From Candidatus Nitrospira kreftii (GTDB lineage Bacteria > Nitrospirota > Nitrospiria > Nitrospirales > Nitrospiraceae): a stretch of DNA of 64,000 nucleotides. The stretch lies in assembly GCA_014058405.1 (NCBI GenBank), contig CP047423.1:3704501-3768500 (forward strand), given 5' to 3'. A program made the position numbers and the translations under genes. The notes beneath the pieces are model-generated. The model did no database searches, had not been told where the DNA came from, and saw nothing but the letters and a program-made list of their open reading frames with translations. Below, in pieces: positions 28,801 to 35,607 of this stretch. Position 1 is the stretch's first letter, and each line of letters starts with the position of its first letter.

Positions 28801-28934
28801 GCCCCTATCAAGCTTGTGGCCCAGTGAAGATCGAAAAAGCAGAGGGAGAGAAACCAATGTCCATTGAATGGAAGCTTGTAGTACCTCTACCGATTCGGCT
28901 ATTTCAAGAATTCAACATCCTTCGCGGACAATAG
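25809..28934 (+). CDS. PLD-nuclease/SF2 helicase/DUF3427 protein
   Basis: A 1041-residue protein with three parts. Residues about 110-290 form a phospholipase-D-type domain with an HxK motif (LHAKAWIFHRKT near 217, then GSANLSGSALLGG). About 310-680 form an SF2 helicase with Walker A VAATGTGKTIVAAF near 345, DECH box VVVDECHRLAADRF near 437, LGLTATPERSDG and motif VI QQIGRGLRLHEG near 643. The C-terminal about 330 residues match DUF3427. Such proteins often lie in defence islands, and the toxin-antitoxin and DUF2130 neighbours fit that, but a defence role is inference. It looks intact, with ATG at 25809 and no strong ribosome site. Confidence 0.85.
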   Translation: MQLPDGLYDRLVTESLSQLIDGLRDPSYRTLSTLPSEQAAERITDALAKQVTQLLDEIEGNDADKAKQQLALVNALLVHLRQQVAGNVDPLIEPPQILQAVHRIGVAPKFPETGLAIPWLFTSGKGSPSLLSELRREISCCEQVDVLVSFITVAGVRKLFDILQAATAVSASGQPRTHLRILTTTYTGATEIEALDYFAKMPGCEIKVSLDGRRTRLHAKAWIFHRKTRFGSAYVGSANLSGSALLGGLEWTVKFTEQGQTELFTRAQAHFETLWNDGEFQHYDAANPEHRSELTRALKREASDQISATTTFFDLEPKDYQKDMLEQLALERERSRSRNLVVAATGTGKTIVAAFDYRTACQTVGGRPRLLFVAHRKEILLQTRRTYREVLRDHSFGEILAGGSELQSYDHIFATIDSVCARDLVSICGPQYWHTVVVDECHRLAADRFDAFVKSVSPQVLLGLTATPERSDGKSIFPYFDNRPDGSPAVELRLWHALDLQLLCPFEYYGCDDDTDFSEVPWDKPGEREAIDNLVTGNHTRARLVIDEWRRLTGNPKRSKTIAFCISVAHAEFMTRKFNEAGLPSLCIVGSTDTDVRRQAPERLARGEVCALVTCDLYNEGIDLPSVDTLLLLRPTQSPVLFQQQIGRGLRLHEGKQGCLVLDFVGRYRADFRFDRLLSSISGLSRSQMIDAVNEGFSSLPVGCHIQLQQLTKEQILKSLRTATNQSWRRLRNELQTYIALRGRATVRLAEFLREQAVQLDELYRNQGRSGWTALRRDAGLLPTPEAIEDEYFGHRFTDLLHCNDPEQVDLLVRIGESSVHYQRFSDRERCRLQMLAYQIDGQHHQTGSGEAFITRLSQTPELSAELGELGAVLQARSTLRFQQIPGLTDVPLCLHASYGIREILTAVGWLTATRRTPFQSGVLSLQDRKVELLFVTLDKSEGFHDRIAYRDYAISTERFHWQSQNSAGPDTPAGRRYIESPKNGWSFQLFVRRSKGGPYQACGPVKIEKAEGEKPMSIEWKLVVPLPIRLFQEFNILRGQ

Positions 28935-28974
28935 AAACCACTGGTGCAGATTCACCCTTACTTTGGAGGAACCT

Positions 28975-29199
28975 ATGCTAGCAAACCAAGAGAGGGCTGA
29001 TCGTGGCAGGGAAATTCTAGAGATCTATGCGCGTAAGTTCGGCGATCCTTATGATCCATCCGCGAACTTGACTGATGTGCTGACCGACCTTATGCATACG
29101 GCGGTAATCCGGCCTGAATTGGGGCTAGAATTTACATCCAGCTTGAGAATGGCCAACTCACATTTTCAAGCTGAGACTGAAGAACAATTCAATGCTTGA
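28975..29199 (+). CDS. Small hypothetical protein after the helicase
   Basis: A 74-residue protein beginning MLANQERADRGREILEIYA, with a strong ribosome site (GGAGGAACCT) before ATG 28975. It is acidic and probably helical, with no known domain. It begins 40 bases after the helicase stop on the same strand and is probably co-transcribed with it. Similar short proteins occur as orphan genes in mobile regions. Confidence 0.5.
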   Translation: MLANQERADRGREILEIYARKFGDPYDPSANLTDVLTDLMHTAVIRPELGLEFTSSLRMANSHFQAETEEQFNA

Positions 29200-29283
29200 T
29201 GCCCGAATGAGGCAAAAGGCGACATTCTAAGTTTTTGAACATGCGGCAGATCCTGAAACCTCATTACACCAGGGATTCAGCCC

Positions 29284-29474
29284 ATGACCGACGACTACAA
29301 CCTCCACCGCTTCCTCACCGCCCAAGCGCCCATCTACGACACAGTCCTTGCTGAACTGCGCGCCGGAAGAAAGTCCAGATCACTGGATCTGGTTTATCTT
29401 TCCGCAGATCGCCGGGCTTGGTCGCAGTGGGACGGCGCAGCAGTTTGCCATTGGCTCACTCGACGAGGCTAGCC
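29284..29474 (+). pseudogene. DUF1810 gene fragment A (frameshifted, 3' truncated)
   Basis: It begins MTDDYNLHRFLTAQAPIYDT, nearly the same as the intact DUF1810 gene at 32448. After codon 30 an extra base (TCCAGATCAC where the intact copy has GCCAGTCAC) shifts the frame. The DNA similarity continues to GAGGCTAGCC at 29474 and then stops at a 21-base inverted-repeat motif. No functional DUF1810 product is possible. Confidence 0.8.
29388..29474 (+). repeat. 87-bp direct repeat, left copy
   Basis: This segment of the DUF1810 fragment, from TCTGGTTTATCTTTCC to GAGGCTAGCC, recurs in the same orientation at 30937-31023 with about nine differences. The two copies bracket the DUF4143 ATPase gene. 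Both carry GAGGCTAGCC where the intact gene at 32448 has GAGGCCAAG, so they derive from one another rather than independently from that gene. Confidence 0.8.
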
Positions 29475-29489
29475 TGCATTATTCATGAC
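29469..29489 (+). repeat. 21-bp inverted repeat, left copy
   Basis: CTAGCCTGCATTATTCATGA plus C. The same sequence with one difference (CTAGCCCGCATTATTCATGA plus C) lies in inverted orientation at 31548-31568. Each copy sits exactly where a gene is truncated: DUF1810 fragment A here and brnT at the other end. Confidence 0.75.
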
Positions 29490-29562
29490 GGTTCGTCACG
29501 AAACCGCCAAGACGCCAGGCCCTCGGCTTCGCCGCGAGGCGAGCGAGACAGGTGTGCGGAGA

Positions 29563-29624
29563 TCAGGGGGACTGCGTCCGAATCGGGACAGGCACCTCGC
29601 CTGCGGCGGGAGCCAGTCCCCGAC
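29563..29624. repeat. REP-like palindrome
   Basis: GGGAC (29585-29589) pairs with GTCCC (29616-29620). Inside, GGC pairs with GCC and CC with GG, separated by symmetric A-A mismatches, a layout typical of REP elements mobilised by RAYT transposases. A half-copy GGGGGACTGCGTCC precedes it. No transposase gene is present in the window. Confidence 0.55.
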
Positions 29625-29682
29625 AGTATGTTGAGGTTACGGCGGGCGTACGGCTGTACACGCTGGGCGGCTGGTATGTCGA

Positions 29683-30858
29683 TCAGCCCAGAATTTCCAG
29701 AAGTTCAGTCATCATGTCAACCAGCGGCATCACAATCACGCCATTCGATATCGGATATTGTTCCGCACCTGGATAGACGATATAGCGGTGTGTGGCTTTA
29801 ATATCCTCGCACCCAAGATGGAAGCCTTTGGATACGGATGGCGCGAGCGACCGCTTGATCTCAATCGCTATCCGTTGACGCAATCCCTGTTCGATCACAA
29901 GATCGATCTCCGCGCCTGCTGCTGTCCGGTAAAACCAGGATGTCGCCCCGTCCGGCATGCCTGACAGGATATTCTCCAGCGCAAACCCTTCCCAGCTGGC
30001 GCCTACGACGGGATGCCCTAATACATCATCAAGCGTCGTCAGGTTTAACAGGGCGTGGGCAATGCCGCTGTCCCTAATGTACACCTTTGGCGCTTTGACC
30101 AGGCGTTTTTTGATATTGCCCGCCCAGGGGCGCAGCGTCCTGACCAGCAGAAGATCTTCGAGCAATTCGATATACCGCTGTGCCGTATGGGCCGACACGT
30201 CAAGCCCGCCCGCCAGTTTCGCGACATTGACCTGCTCCCCCTGACTGTGGGCCAGCATGGTCCATAGTCGCCGCAGGGTGACGGCAGGGATACGCGGTCC
30301 CAGTTGCGGCACATCCCGCTCCAGATAGGTGCTGATAAAATTCATTCGCCAGCGCATGCTGGCCCTCTCATCATGAGCCAGAAAGCTATCGGGGAATCCG
30401 CCGCGCAGCCAGAGGGTCTCCTGATCGTTGCGTGTGATCTCGGACACGGTCAAGCCTGTGAGTTCCTTGTAGGCAATGCGCCCGGCGAGAGACTCCGAGG
30501 ATTGTTTCAACAGATCACGCGACGCTGAGCCCAGGATGAGAAACTGTCCGGCTTGCTGTCCGGCCCGGCGGCGGCGATCGATGACGCCACGCAGAACCTG
30601 AAACAGCCCGGGCGTGCGCTGTATTTCGTCAAGAATGATCAAGCGATCGGTGCGGGTCTGAAAATACTGGCCAGGATCATCGAGTTTTGCGAGGTCGATA
30701 GGATTTTCAAGGTCGAGATACACCGGAGAAGGTTTGGTGCGGGCGGCAATCTGTTGGGCCAGAGTGGTCTTGCCGATCTGGCGCGGTCCTAAAATCGCGG
30801 CTGCCGGAAACTGCTCCAGAAGCTGTACTAGTTCCGTTTCTGTGTGACGTTTTATCAT
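29683..30858 (-). CDS. AAA ATPase with DUF4143 domain
   Basis: A 391-residue protein. Residues 1-200 are an AAA_14 ATPase with Walker A AAILGPRQIGKTTLAQQI near 24-32, Walker B RLIILDEIQRTPGLFQVL and sensor motif FLILGSASRDLLKQSSESLAG. The C-terminal half is DUF4143, with a winged-helix-like segment (GGLDVSAHTAQRYIELLEDL) and an endonuclease-like motif GAEIDLVIEQG...IAIEIKRS. These proteins are common in mobile and defence regions, and their target is usually unknown. The gene lies alone between direct repeats and opposite to its neighbours. Confidence 0.88.
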   Translation of the reverse strand: MIKRHTETELVQLLEQFPAAAILGPRQIGKTTLAQQIAARTKPSPVYLDLENPIDLAKLDDPGQYFQTRTDRLIILDEIQRTPGLFQVLRGVIDRRRRAGQQAGQFLILGSASRDLLKQSSESLAGRIAYKELTGLTVSEITRNDQETLWLRGGFPDSFLAHDERASMRWRMNFISTYLERDVPQLGPRIPAVTLRRLWTMLAHSQGEQVNVAKLAGGLDVSAHTAQRYIELLEDLLLVRTLRPWAGNIKKRLVKAPKVYIRDSGIAHALLNLTTLDDVLGHPVVGASWEGFALENILSGMPDGATSWFYRTAAGAEIDLVIEQGLRQRIAIEIKRSLAPSVSKGFHLGCEDIKATHRYIVYPGAEQYPISNGVIVMPLVDMMTELLEILG

Positions 30859-30936
30859 CCTTGTAAATATGCCACATCATGTCATATTTGCAAGGACTGA
30901 ATTCTGTGCCTGCCCGACCCAGCAAAGGGTGCCAGG

Positions 30937-31023
30937 TCTGGTTTATCTTTCCCCAGATCGCCGGTCTTGGTCATAGTGGCATGGCGCAGCAGTTTGCCAT
31001 TGCTTCACTCGGCGAGGCTAGCC
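30937..31023 (+). repeat. 87-bp direct repeat, right copy
   Basis: The second copy of the 29388-29474 segment, about 90% identical. Recombination between the copies would remove the ATPase gene and leave one copy. Upstream of the repeat (30890-30936) there is no similarity to the DUF1810 gene. Confidence 0.8.
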
Positions 31024-31075
31024 CGACCAACTGACGCTGGATATCCTGGCGCGGCACAACATGCCACGGTGCTAG
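30937..31075 (+). pseudogene. DUF1810 gene fragment B (internal deletion)
   Basis: The DNA matches the middle of the intact DUF1810 gene (IWFIFPQIAGLGHSGMAQQF region). At GAGGCTAGCCCGACC it then jumps to the gene's end (PDQQTLDILA region), missing about 200 bases. The junction shares GGC on both sides, as expected from a short-homology deletion. It is not expressed as a full protein. Confidence 0.7.
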
Positions 31076-31143
31076 GAAGCTGGCGCGCTGCCCCGCCCGC
31101 CACATTCAAACCAGCTTCCAGCAATCGCCGTGATCGGATCCTG

Positions 31144-31434
31144 CTAGGAGGCTTTGGCGGGTTTGTGATGCAACTCAGCCTGGACGCGTTCGAGCACGAA
31201 GAGCTTGAGCAGTGTCTGATACGGGACGTCGCGTTTGTTCGCGATCGTCTTGAGTTGATCCAAGAGGGATTTCGGCAGACGAAGCGAGATCGTCTTGGTG
31301 GACGGCTTCAACCGGGGAAACACCATCCGACGACTCTTGGAGTAGTCGACATACTCCGTTGAGTCGTGTGACGCCCAAAACTCAGCTTCCTGTTTCTCAC
31401 TCTTGAACGTCGGTCTTTTTTTGAGTTTGGTCAC
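31144..31434 (-). CDS. brnA: BrnA-type antitoxin
   Basis: A 96-residue protein with the BrnA layout: N-terminal EAEFWASHDSTEYVDYSKS and a C-terminal ribbon-helix-helix segment KTISLRLPKSLLDQLKTIAN. BrnA binds and neutralises the RNase toxin BrnT and represses the operon. The toxin gene directly upstream is truncated and its 3' end overlaps this gene. The antitoxin is therefore either an orphan or pairs with a toxin elsewhere. Confidence 0.8.
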   Translation of the reverse strand: MTKLKKRPTFKSEKQEAEFWASHDSTEYVDYSKSRRMVFPRLKPSTKTISLRLPKSLLDQLKTIANKRDVPYQTLLKLFVLERVQAELHHKPAKAS

Positions 31435-31552
31435 GATACATCCTCCGCTCCTTGGGACTCATATCTCTGGCTGAAATAATACGGATGCGCCGTCGACGGA
31501 TGGTGAAGACGATAAACAAGCGGCGTATCGGCGATTGCAGCAGAAAAGTCAT
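31397..31552 (-). pseudogene. brnT: BrnT toxin, 5'-truncated
   Basis: On the minus strand the frame reads SPIRRLFIVFTIRRRRIRII then SARDMSPKERRMYRDQ, the C-terminal half of BrnT, and ends inside brnA. The N-terminal half is missing. The first available ATG (31552) is supplied by the 21-bp inverted repeat (CATTATTCATGAC), so the truncation coincides with that motif. About 51 codons remain of a usual 90 or so. Confidence 0.65.
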
Positions 31553-31568
31553 GAATAATGCGGGCTAG
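31548..31568 (-). repeat. 21-bp inverted repeat, right copy
   Basis: On the minus strand CTAGCCCGCATTATTCATGA plus C, matching 29469-29489 at 20 of 21 positions. The two copies face each other across 2.06 kb. They could be ends of a mobile element or scars of the same insertion type at two sites. Confidence 0.75.
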
Positions 31569-31606
31569 GGACAAAACCGTTGAAGCTCCTATAGACAATG
31601 AAGCCG

Positions 31607-31906
31607 TCACGGGTGCAGCGTCGCATGGAAGCGCCGCACACCTTTGATTTCTTTCTCTCGGCGGCGCGTCGCTGCAATGTCATAGTTGGATTGCATCTTC
31701 ATCAATGTATCCATTTTGACGCCGAACGCCTTTTCGATTCGCAAGGCCATATCGCCGGTCAGGTCGGCCTTGCCGTTCAATAAATTCGAGAGGGCAGGAC
31801 GCGACACGTCCAGCACGTCGGCGGCGGCGGTCACGGACAGGCCAGCCGGTTGAATAATTTCAGTTCGGATAAAATCGCCGGGGTGCGGCGGGTTCTTCAT
31901 CGGCAT
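31607..31906 (-). CDS. higA: HigA antitoxin
   Basis: A 99-residue HigA-type protein: NPPHPGDFIRTEIIQPAGLS at the N-terminus followed by the HTH VTAAADVLDVSRPALSNLLNG and IEKAFGVKMDTLMKMQ. It represses the operon and neutralises HigB. It starts 17 bases after the toxin gene on the same strand, the normal higBA order. Both genes look intact. Confidence 0.92.
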   Translation of the reverse strand: MPMKNPPHPGDFIRTEIIQPAGLSVTAAADVLDVSRPALSNLLNGKADLTGDMALRIEKAFGVKMDTLMKMQSNYDIAATRRREKEIKGVRRFHATLHP

Positions 31907-31923
31907 AGTCTGGTACTCCTGTG

Positions 31924-32214
31924 CTAGTGATAATCCTCTAAATTCACATCATAGATTTCTTGTTCGGCGGTATCAACGCGGAACGTCAAGCGGCGGTTGC
32001 GTGTCACGCTCAAGCTCACCGTGCCTTTACGGTCTCCGGTCAACGTGTGCGCCTTCCATGAGGTGAGGGCGCGCACTTCGTCGGCACTGCTCATCACCTC
32101 CAGAAACGCGAACATCTTCCGTAGCTTGTCCACGGTATCGGGCGGTACGCCCTTGGCGCTGCCGTCCAGATAAAGTCGTTGCAAGCCTTTATGAATAAAG
32201 TTCCGTATCTTCAC
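31924..32214 (-). CDS. higB: HigB toxin
   Basis: A 96-residue HigB/RelE-fold toxin: MKIRNFIHKGLQRLYLDG, PDTVDKLRKMFAFLE, TLTGDRKGTVSLSVTRNRRL and a C-terminal EIYDVNLEDYH. It is slightly longer than the usual 92 residues. HigB cleaves mRNA in translating ribosomes. It is paired with the adjacent higA. Confidence 0.9.
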   Translation of the reverse strand: MKIRNFIHKGLQRLYLDGSAKGVPPDTVDKLRKMFAFLEVMSSADEVRALTSWKAHTLTGDRKGTVSLSVTRNRRLTFRVDTAEQEIYDVNLEDYH

Positions 32215-32447
32215 CGGGAGACTGTAGCTTGTAACGCAACACGTGTCAAAATAAAACTCTAGACAGATCGCGTGGCCCGATAGTGGTGGGGATTGAATTA
32301 TTTCGCTACAAAGCTCACCACTTGTGAAACCGTGTCATGCTAATTGGGCGGGTCGCGCCAAAAGAGTGACGAGTGTCCGGTCTCGCAATCCAACATTGTC
32401 AGGCATGATATTGTTCTAGGAAGATCCTACTTGACCACGGATAGTTT

Positions 32448-32882
32448 ATGAGCGACGCTTACAATCTCCACCGCTTTCTCACCGCCCAGGAGCCTGTCTA
32501 TGACACAGTCCTTGATGAGCTCCGCGCCGGAAGAAAAGCCAGTCACTGGATCTGGTTCATCTTCCCGCAGATCGCCGGTCTTGGTCACAGTGGAATGGCG
32601 CAGCAGTTTGCAATTGGCTCGCTCGACGAGGCCAAGGTCTATTTACAACACCCTGTCTTAGGTCCAAGGCTCAGAGCCTGCACGCAGCTTGTGTTGGAGG
32701 TGAATGGTCGCAGCGCGGAGGAGATCTTCGGCTATCCCGACAACCTGAAATTCCGGTCCTGCATGACCTTGTTCATGGCCTCAACCACCGACAACACCAT
32801 CTTCAAAGGCGCCCTGCTCACATACTTCGACGGCCAGCCCGATCAACAGACTCTGGATATCCTGGCTCAGCAATCGTCTTAG
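32448..32882 (+). CDS. DUF1810 family protein, intact copy
   Basis: A 144-residue DUF1810 protein (SDAYNLHRFLTAQEPVYDTV, WIWFIFPQIAGLGHSGMAQQ, FGYPDNLKFRSCMTLFMAST). The fold is calpastatin/YbiA-adjacent in databases and the function is not established. Two damaged fragments of the same family lie at 29284 and 30937, all on the plus strand. This is the only complete copy. It closes the accessory region before the sigma-54 module. Confidence 0.85.
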   Translation: MSDAYNLHRFLTAQEPVYDTVLDELRAGRKASHWIWFIFPQIAGLGHSGMAQQFAIGSLDEAKVYLQHPVLGPRLRACTQLVLEVNGRSAEEIFGYPDNLKFRSCMTLFMASTTDNTIFKGALLTYFDGQPDQQTLDILAQQSS

Positions 32883-33040
32883 CAGATGCGGAGGCCCGGA
32901 AGCACTTAGCCGGACAGCTTGTCCCTCTGCGAGAATCGCCAATCCTCATCCCCACCGCCTTCCCCTCTGCTGATTGACAATCCTCCATCAGAGACTTATC
33001 GTCCTCCACGCTAGATCCAGTCCTGATTGGAGGCCACCAG

Positions 33041-34618
33041 TTGGATAATCCTTCTGCATCACCCCTATCCTGCCCCGATGGCAAAGCGCTCGAACGCATC
33101 GCGCTGCAGATGGCGTCGAGCTTGGATCTCCATGTCGTCCTCACGACGATCACCCAAGGGCTCGTGGATGACCTGGATGCCGCCTTTGCCCGCATCTGGC
33201 TCCTCGGTCCGGGCGATCTCTGTACCTGCTGCTACAAAGCCTCTGACTGCAGAGACCGCACCCAGTGCTTACATCTGAGGGCGAGTGCGGGACTCTATTC
33301 GAACCTTGATGGGGAATACCGCCGCATTCCGCTGGGTTCTCTGAAGATCGGGAAGATTGCCCAAGGGTCCGGGCCGATGCAGACCAACGACGTGCTCGGC
33401 GACGATCGACTCCCGAACAAGCAATGGATGAAAGACAACGGGCTCCAGTCCTTTGCCGGCTATCCACTCGTCTTTCGTGGGGATGTGCTTGGCGTCATCG
33501 CGATGTTTGGACGACGCCCGTTGGCTGAGGATGAATATGAACGGCTGGCCACCTTCGCCCATCAAGCCGCCACCGCGATCAAGAACGCTCAGCTCTTCGC
33601 GGAGGTTGAGCAACTGACGAACCGACTCCAGGCCGAAAATGTGTATCTCCGGGAAGAGATCAAACTAGATCATCATTTTGATGAAATCATCGGTGAGAGC
33701 CAGGCGATGAAGGCCGTATTGAAGAAAGTCGAACAAGTGGCTCCGACTGATTCAACGGTTCTGCTCTTAGGCGAAACCGGCACCGGCAAGGAGCTCATCG
33801 CTCGGTCCGTGCACGACCTCAGCCCCCGCAGTACGAGACCGCTCGTTCGTGTCAATTGCGGAGCCATCCCCGCCAATCTGGTAGAGAGCGAGTTATTCGG
33901 TCATGAAAAAGGCTCCTTCACGGGAGCGCTCGCCAAACGAATCGGCCGCTTTGAGCTGGCGGATGGGGGAACGATCTTCCTGGACGAGATTGGTGAATTG
34001 CCGTTGGACGCCCAGGTGAAGCTCTTGCGCATCCTTCAAGAACGAGAATTCGAACGGATCGGCAGCGGTCGTTCCACAAAAGTGAACATTCGAGTGATCG
34101 CTGCAACGAATCGAGACCTCCATGCGGCTGTGAAGGCTGGCTCCTTCCGCTCCGATCTCCTCTACCGGCTCAATGTCTTTCCAATCGATCTGCCACCCTT
34201 GCGAAACCGCTCGTCGGACATTCCGCTCTTCGTGCGCGCATTTGCCGGCAGATTTTCTAAGAAGTTCGGGAAACAGCTCGACCAGATCCCACAACAGACC
34301 ATGGATCAACTCATGCACTATGCCTGGCCCGGCAATATCCGAGAACTGGAGAATGTCATCGAACGGGCGGCCATTCTCTCACCAGGACCCGTCCTCCAGA
34401 TTGATGGAGTACTATTCCAATCGGATCGTGCTGCAGCCTCTGACACGTCACGCACGCTGGAAGAAGTGGAACGGGACCATATCACCCGTATCCTCCAAGA
34501 AGTCGATTGGGTCGTTGAAGGGAAGCAGGGTGCCTCGACGAGACTTGGTCTCCATCCCAACACGCTCCGATCCCGGATGCAAAAGCTTGGCATCAAGAAA
34601 CCTCTCCCCACCGTATAG
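33041..34618 (+). CDS. Sigma-54-dependent activator with cysteine-bearing GAF domain
   Basis: A 525-residue FhlA-like enhancer-binding protein. Residues about 15-185 form a GAF domain containing a cysteine cluster (C61, C63, C64, C70, C76; [17 protein letters not shown]) that could bind a metal or iron-sulfur centre. Then come a short coiled coil and the AAA+ domain, with GETGTGKE at 244-251, the sigma-54 loop GSFTGA at 291-296 and [16 protein letters not shown]-terminal Fis-type HTH reads [20 protein letters not shown]. The start is TTG 33041 after GGAGG. It probably controls the adjacent -24/-12 promoter. Confidence 0.9.
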   Translation: MDNPSASPLSCPDGKALERIALQMASSLDLHVVLTTITQGLVDDLDAAFARIWLLGPGDLCTCCYKASDCRDRTQCLHLRASAGLYSNLDGEYRRIPLGSLKIGKIAQGSGPMQTNDVLGDDRLPNKQWMKDNGLQSFAGYPLVFRGDVLGVIAMFGRRPLAEDEYERLATFAHQAATAIKNAQLFAEVEQLTNRLQAENVYLREEIKLDHHFDEIIGESQAMKAVLKKVEQVAPTDSTVLLLGETGTGKELIARSVHDLSPRSTRPLVRVNCGAIPANLVESELFGHEKGSFTGALAKRIGRFELADGGTIFLDEIGELPLDAQVKLLRILQEREFERIGSGRSTKVNIRVIAATNRDLHAAVKAGSFRSDLLYRLNVFPIDLPPLRNRSSDIPLFVRAFAGRFSKKFGKQLDQIPQQTMDQLMHYAWPGNIRELENVIERAAILSPGPVLQIDGVLFQSDRAAASDTSRTLEEVERDHITRILQEVDWVVEGKQGASTRLGLHPNTLRSRMQKLGIKKPLPTV

Positions 34619-34640
34619 TAACGCATCTCACGTTCCATCC

Positions 34641-34674
34641 CCACGACATATCGTAGTTCCACAATATCTCGTGG
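34641..34674. promoter_or_regulatory. Twin dyad element, candidate activator-binding sites
   Basis: CCACGACATATCGTAG (34641-34656) is an imperfect dyad. The following CCACAATATCTCGTGG (34659-34674), read on the other strand, is CCACGAGATATTGTGG, matching the first at 13 of 16 positions. The pair lies about 100 bases upstream of the sigma-54 core, the usual place for enhancer sites. It directly follows the activator gene. Confidence 0.55.
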
Positions 34675-34773
34675 AGGTGCCTCTCTTTTGATTTCATTGT
34701 TCCTTCTGCACCGACTTCGCTAACTCCATATCCCACCGGCAGTTTATCTCGTCTCACTGATCGTCATGGCATG

Positions 34774-34788
34774 TGGCATCGGCCTTGC
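34774..34788 (+). promoter_or_regulatory. Sigma-54 promoter core (-24/-12)
   Basis: TGGCATCGGCCTTGC has TGGC and TTGC separated by exactly seven bases. It stands 84 bases before the MOSC gene and downstream of the twin dyads, with the activator gene just upstream. All three parts needed for sigma-54 control are present in order. Confidence 0.65.
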
Positions 34789-34871
34789 GCTAGCCAATGA
34801 ACATGATGACCAAGGCAAAGTAGAGAACACGCCGATGGAAAGACATTTCTTTTTTCAAAGGAGCTCACACC

Positions 34872-35537
34872 ATGAAAGTGGCACAGATCTGGCGCTATCC
34901 GGTGAAGTCGATGGCCGGTGAACAGATTGATCATGCCCGCATCGGACCACTCGGCATTGAGGGAGATCGCGTCGTGCATATGGAGGATGAGGATGGTCAT
35001 GTAATCACGTCCAGGACGTACCATCGGCTGCTCGGTCACCATGCCACGCTCAATGAATCCGGCGAGCCTGTGGTTGATGGCCTGCTATGGAGCGATCCCA
35101 AGGTCCGCACAGATGTTGAGGACATCGTAGGGCCTGGCGCCAAGCTCGTACGAGATGAATCCAGCGATCGCTTCGATGTGTTGCCGTTGCTGGTGGCGAC
35201 AGATGGAGCGATTGCGGCATTCGGGCGTGACGGCCGGCGGCTCAGACCGAATCTGGTAATCGGCGGGGTCGAAGGTCTGGCAGAGCGCTCATGGCCCGGG
35301 CAGTGCCTGCATATCGGAGAGGTCATCATCGGGATCCAGGATCTCAGAGGGCGCTGCATCATGACGACCTTTGACCCCGATACCCTGAAACAAGACCGTC
35401 AGGTGCTCACAGACATTGTGCGGAGATTTGGAGGCACGCTTGCCTTGAATTGTTTTGTGATCCGGGGCGGAGCGATTCGAGTCGGCGACAGCGTAGAGCT
35501 GACCCGGCACCATGAATGCGAAACCGTTCACGCATAG
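34872..35537 (+). CDS. MOSC domain protein
   Basis: A 221-residue protein with an N-terminal MOSC beta-barrel (VAQIWRYPVKSMAGEQIDHA, GDRVVHMEDEDGHVITSR) and a C-terminal MOSC core (RPNLVIGGVEGLAERSWPGQ, GRCIMTTFDPDTLKQDR). The cysteine in GRCIMT fits the sulfur-carrying role of MOSC domains in molybdenum-cofactor-linked reactions. AAAGGAGCTCACACC gives a good ribosome site. It is first in the sigma-54 controlled gene row. Confidence 0.88.
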   Translation: MKVAQIWRYPVKSMAGEQIDHARIGPLGIEGDRVVHMEDEDGHVITSRTYHRLLGHHATLNESGEPVVDGLLWSDPKVRTDVEDIVGPGAKLVRDESSDRFDVLPLLVATDGAIAAFGRDGRRLRPNLVIGGVEGLAERSWPGQCLHIGEVIIGIQDLRGRCIMTTFDPDTLKQDRQVLTDIVRRFGGTLALNCFVIRGGAIRVGDSVELTRHHECETVHA

Positions 35538-35607
35538 AGAGGCCACCGCGTGAGTGAACTCGCTGCCCGGCGGACAAACCATCAGACGTAAGAAGGGAGA
35601 CATTATC

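Noticed and set aside
29418-29801. A 127-codon frame between DUF1810 fragment A and the ATPase gene.
   Set aside because: It runs through a REP-like palindrome and into the antisense 3' end of the ATPase; composition is not protein-like.
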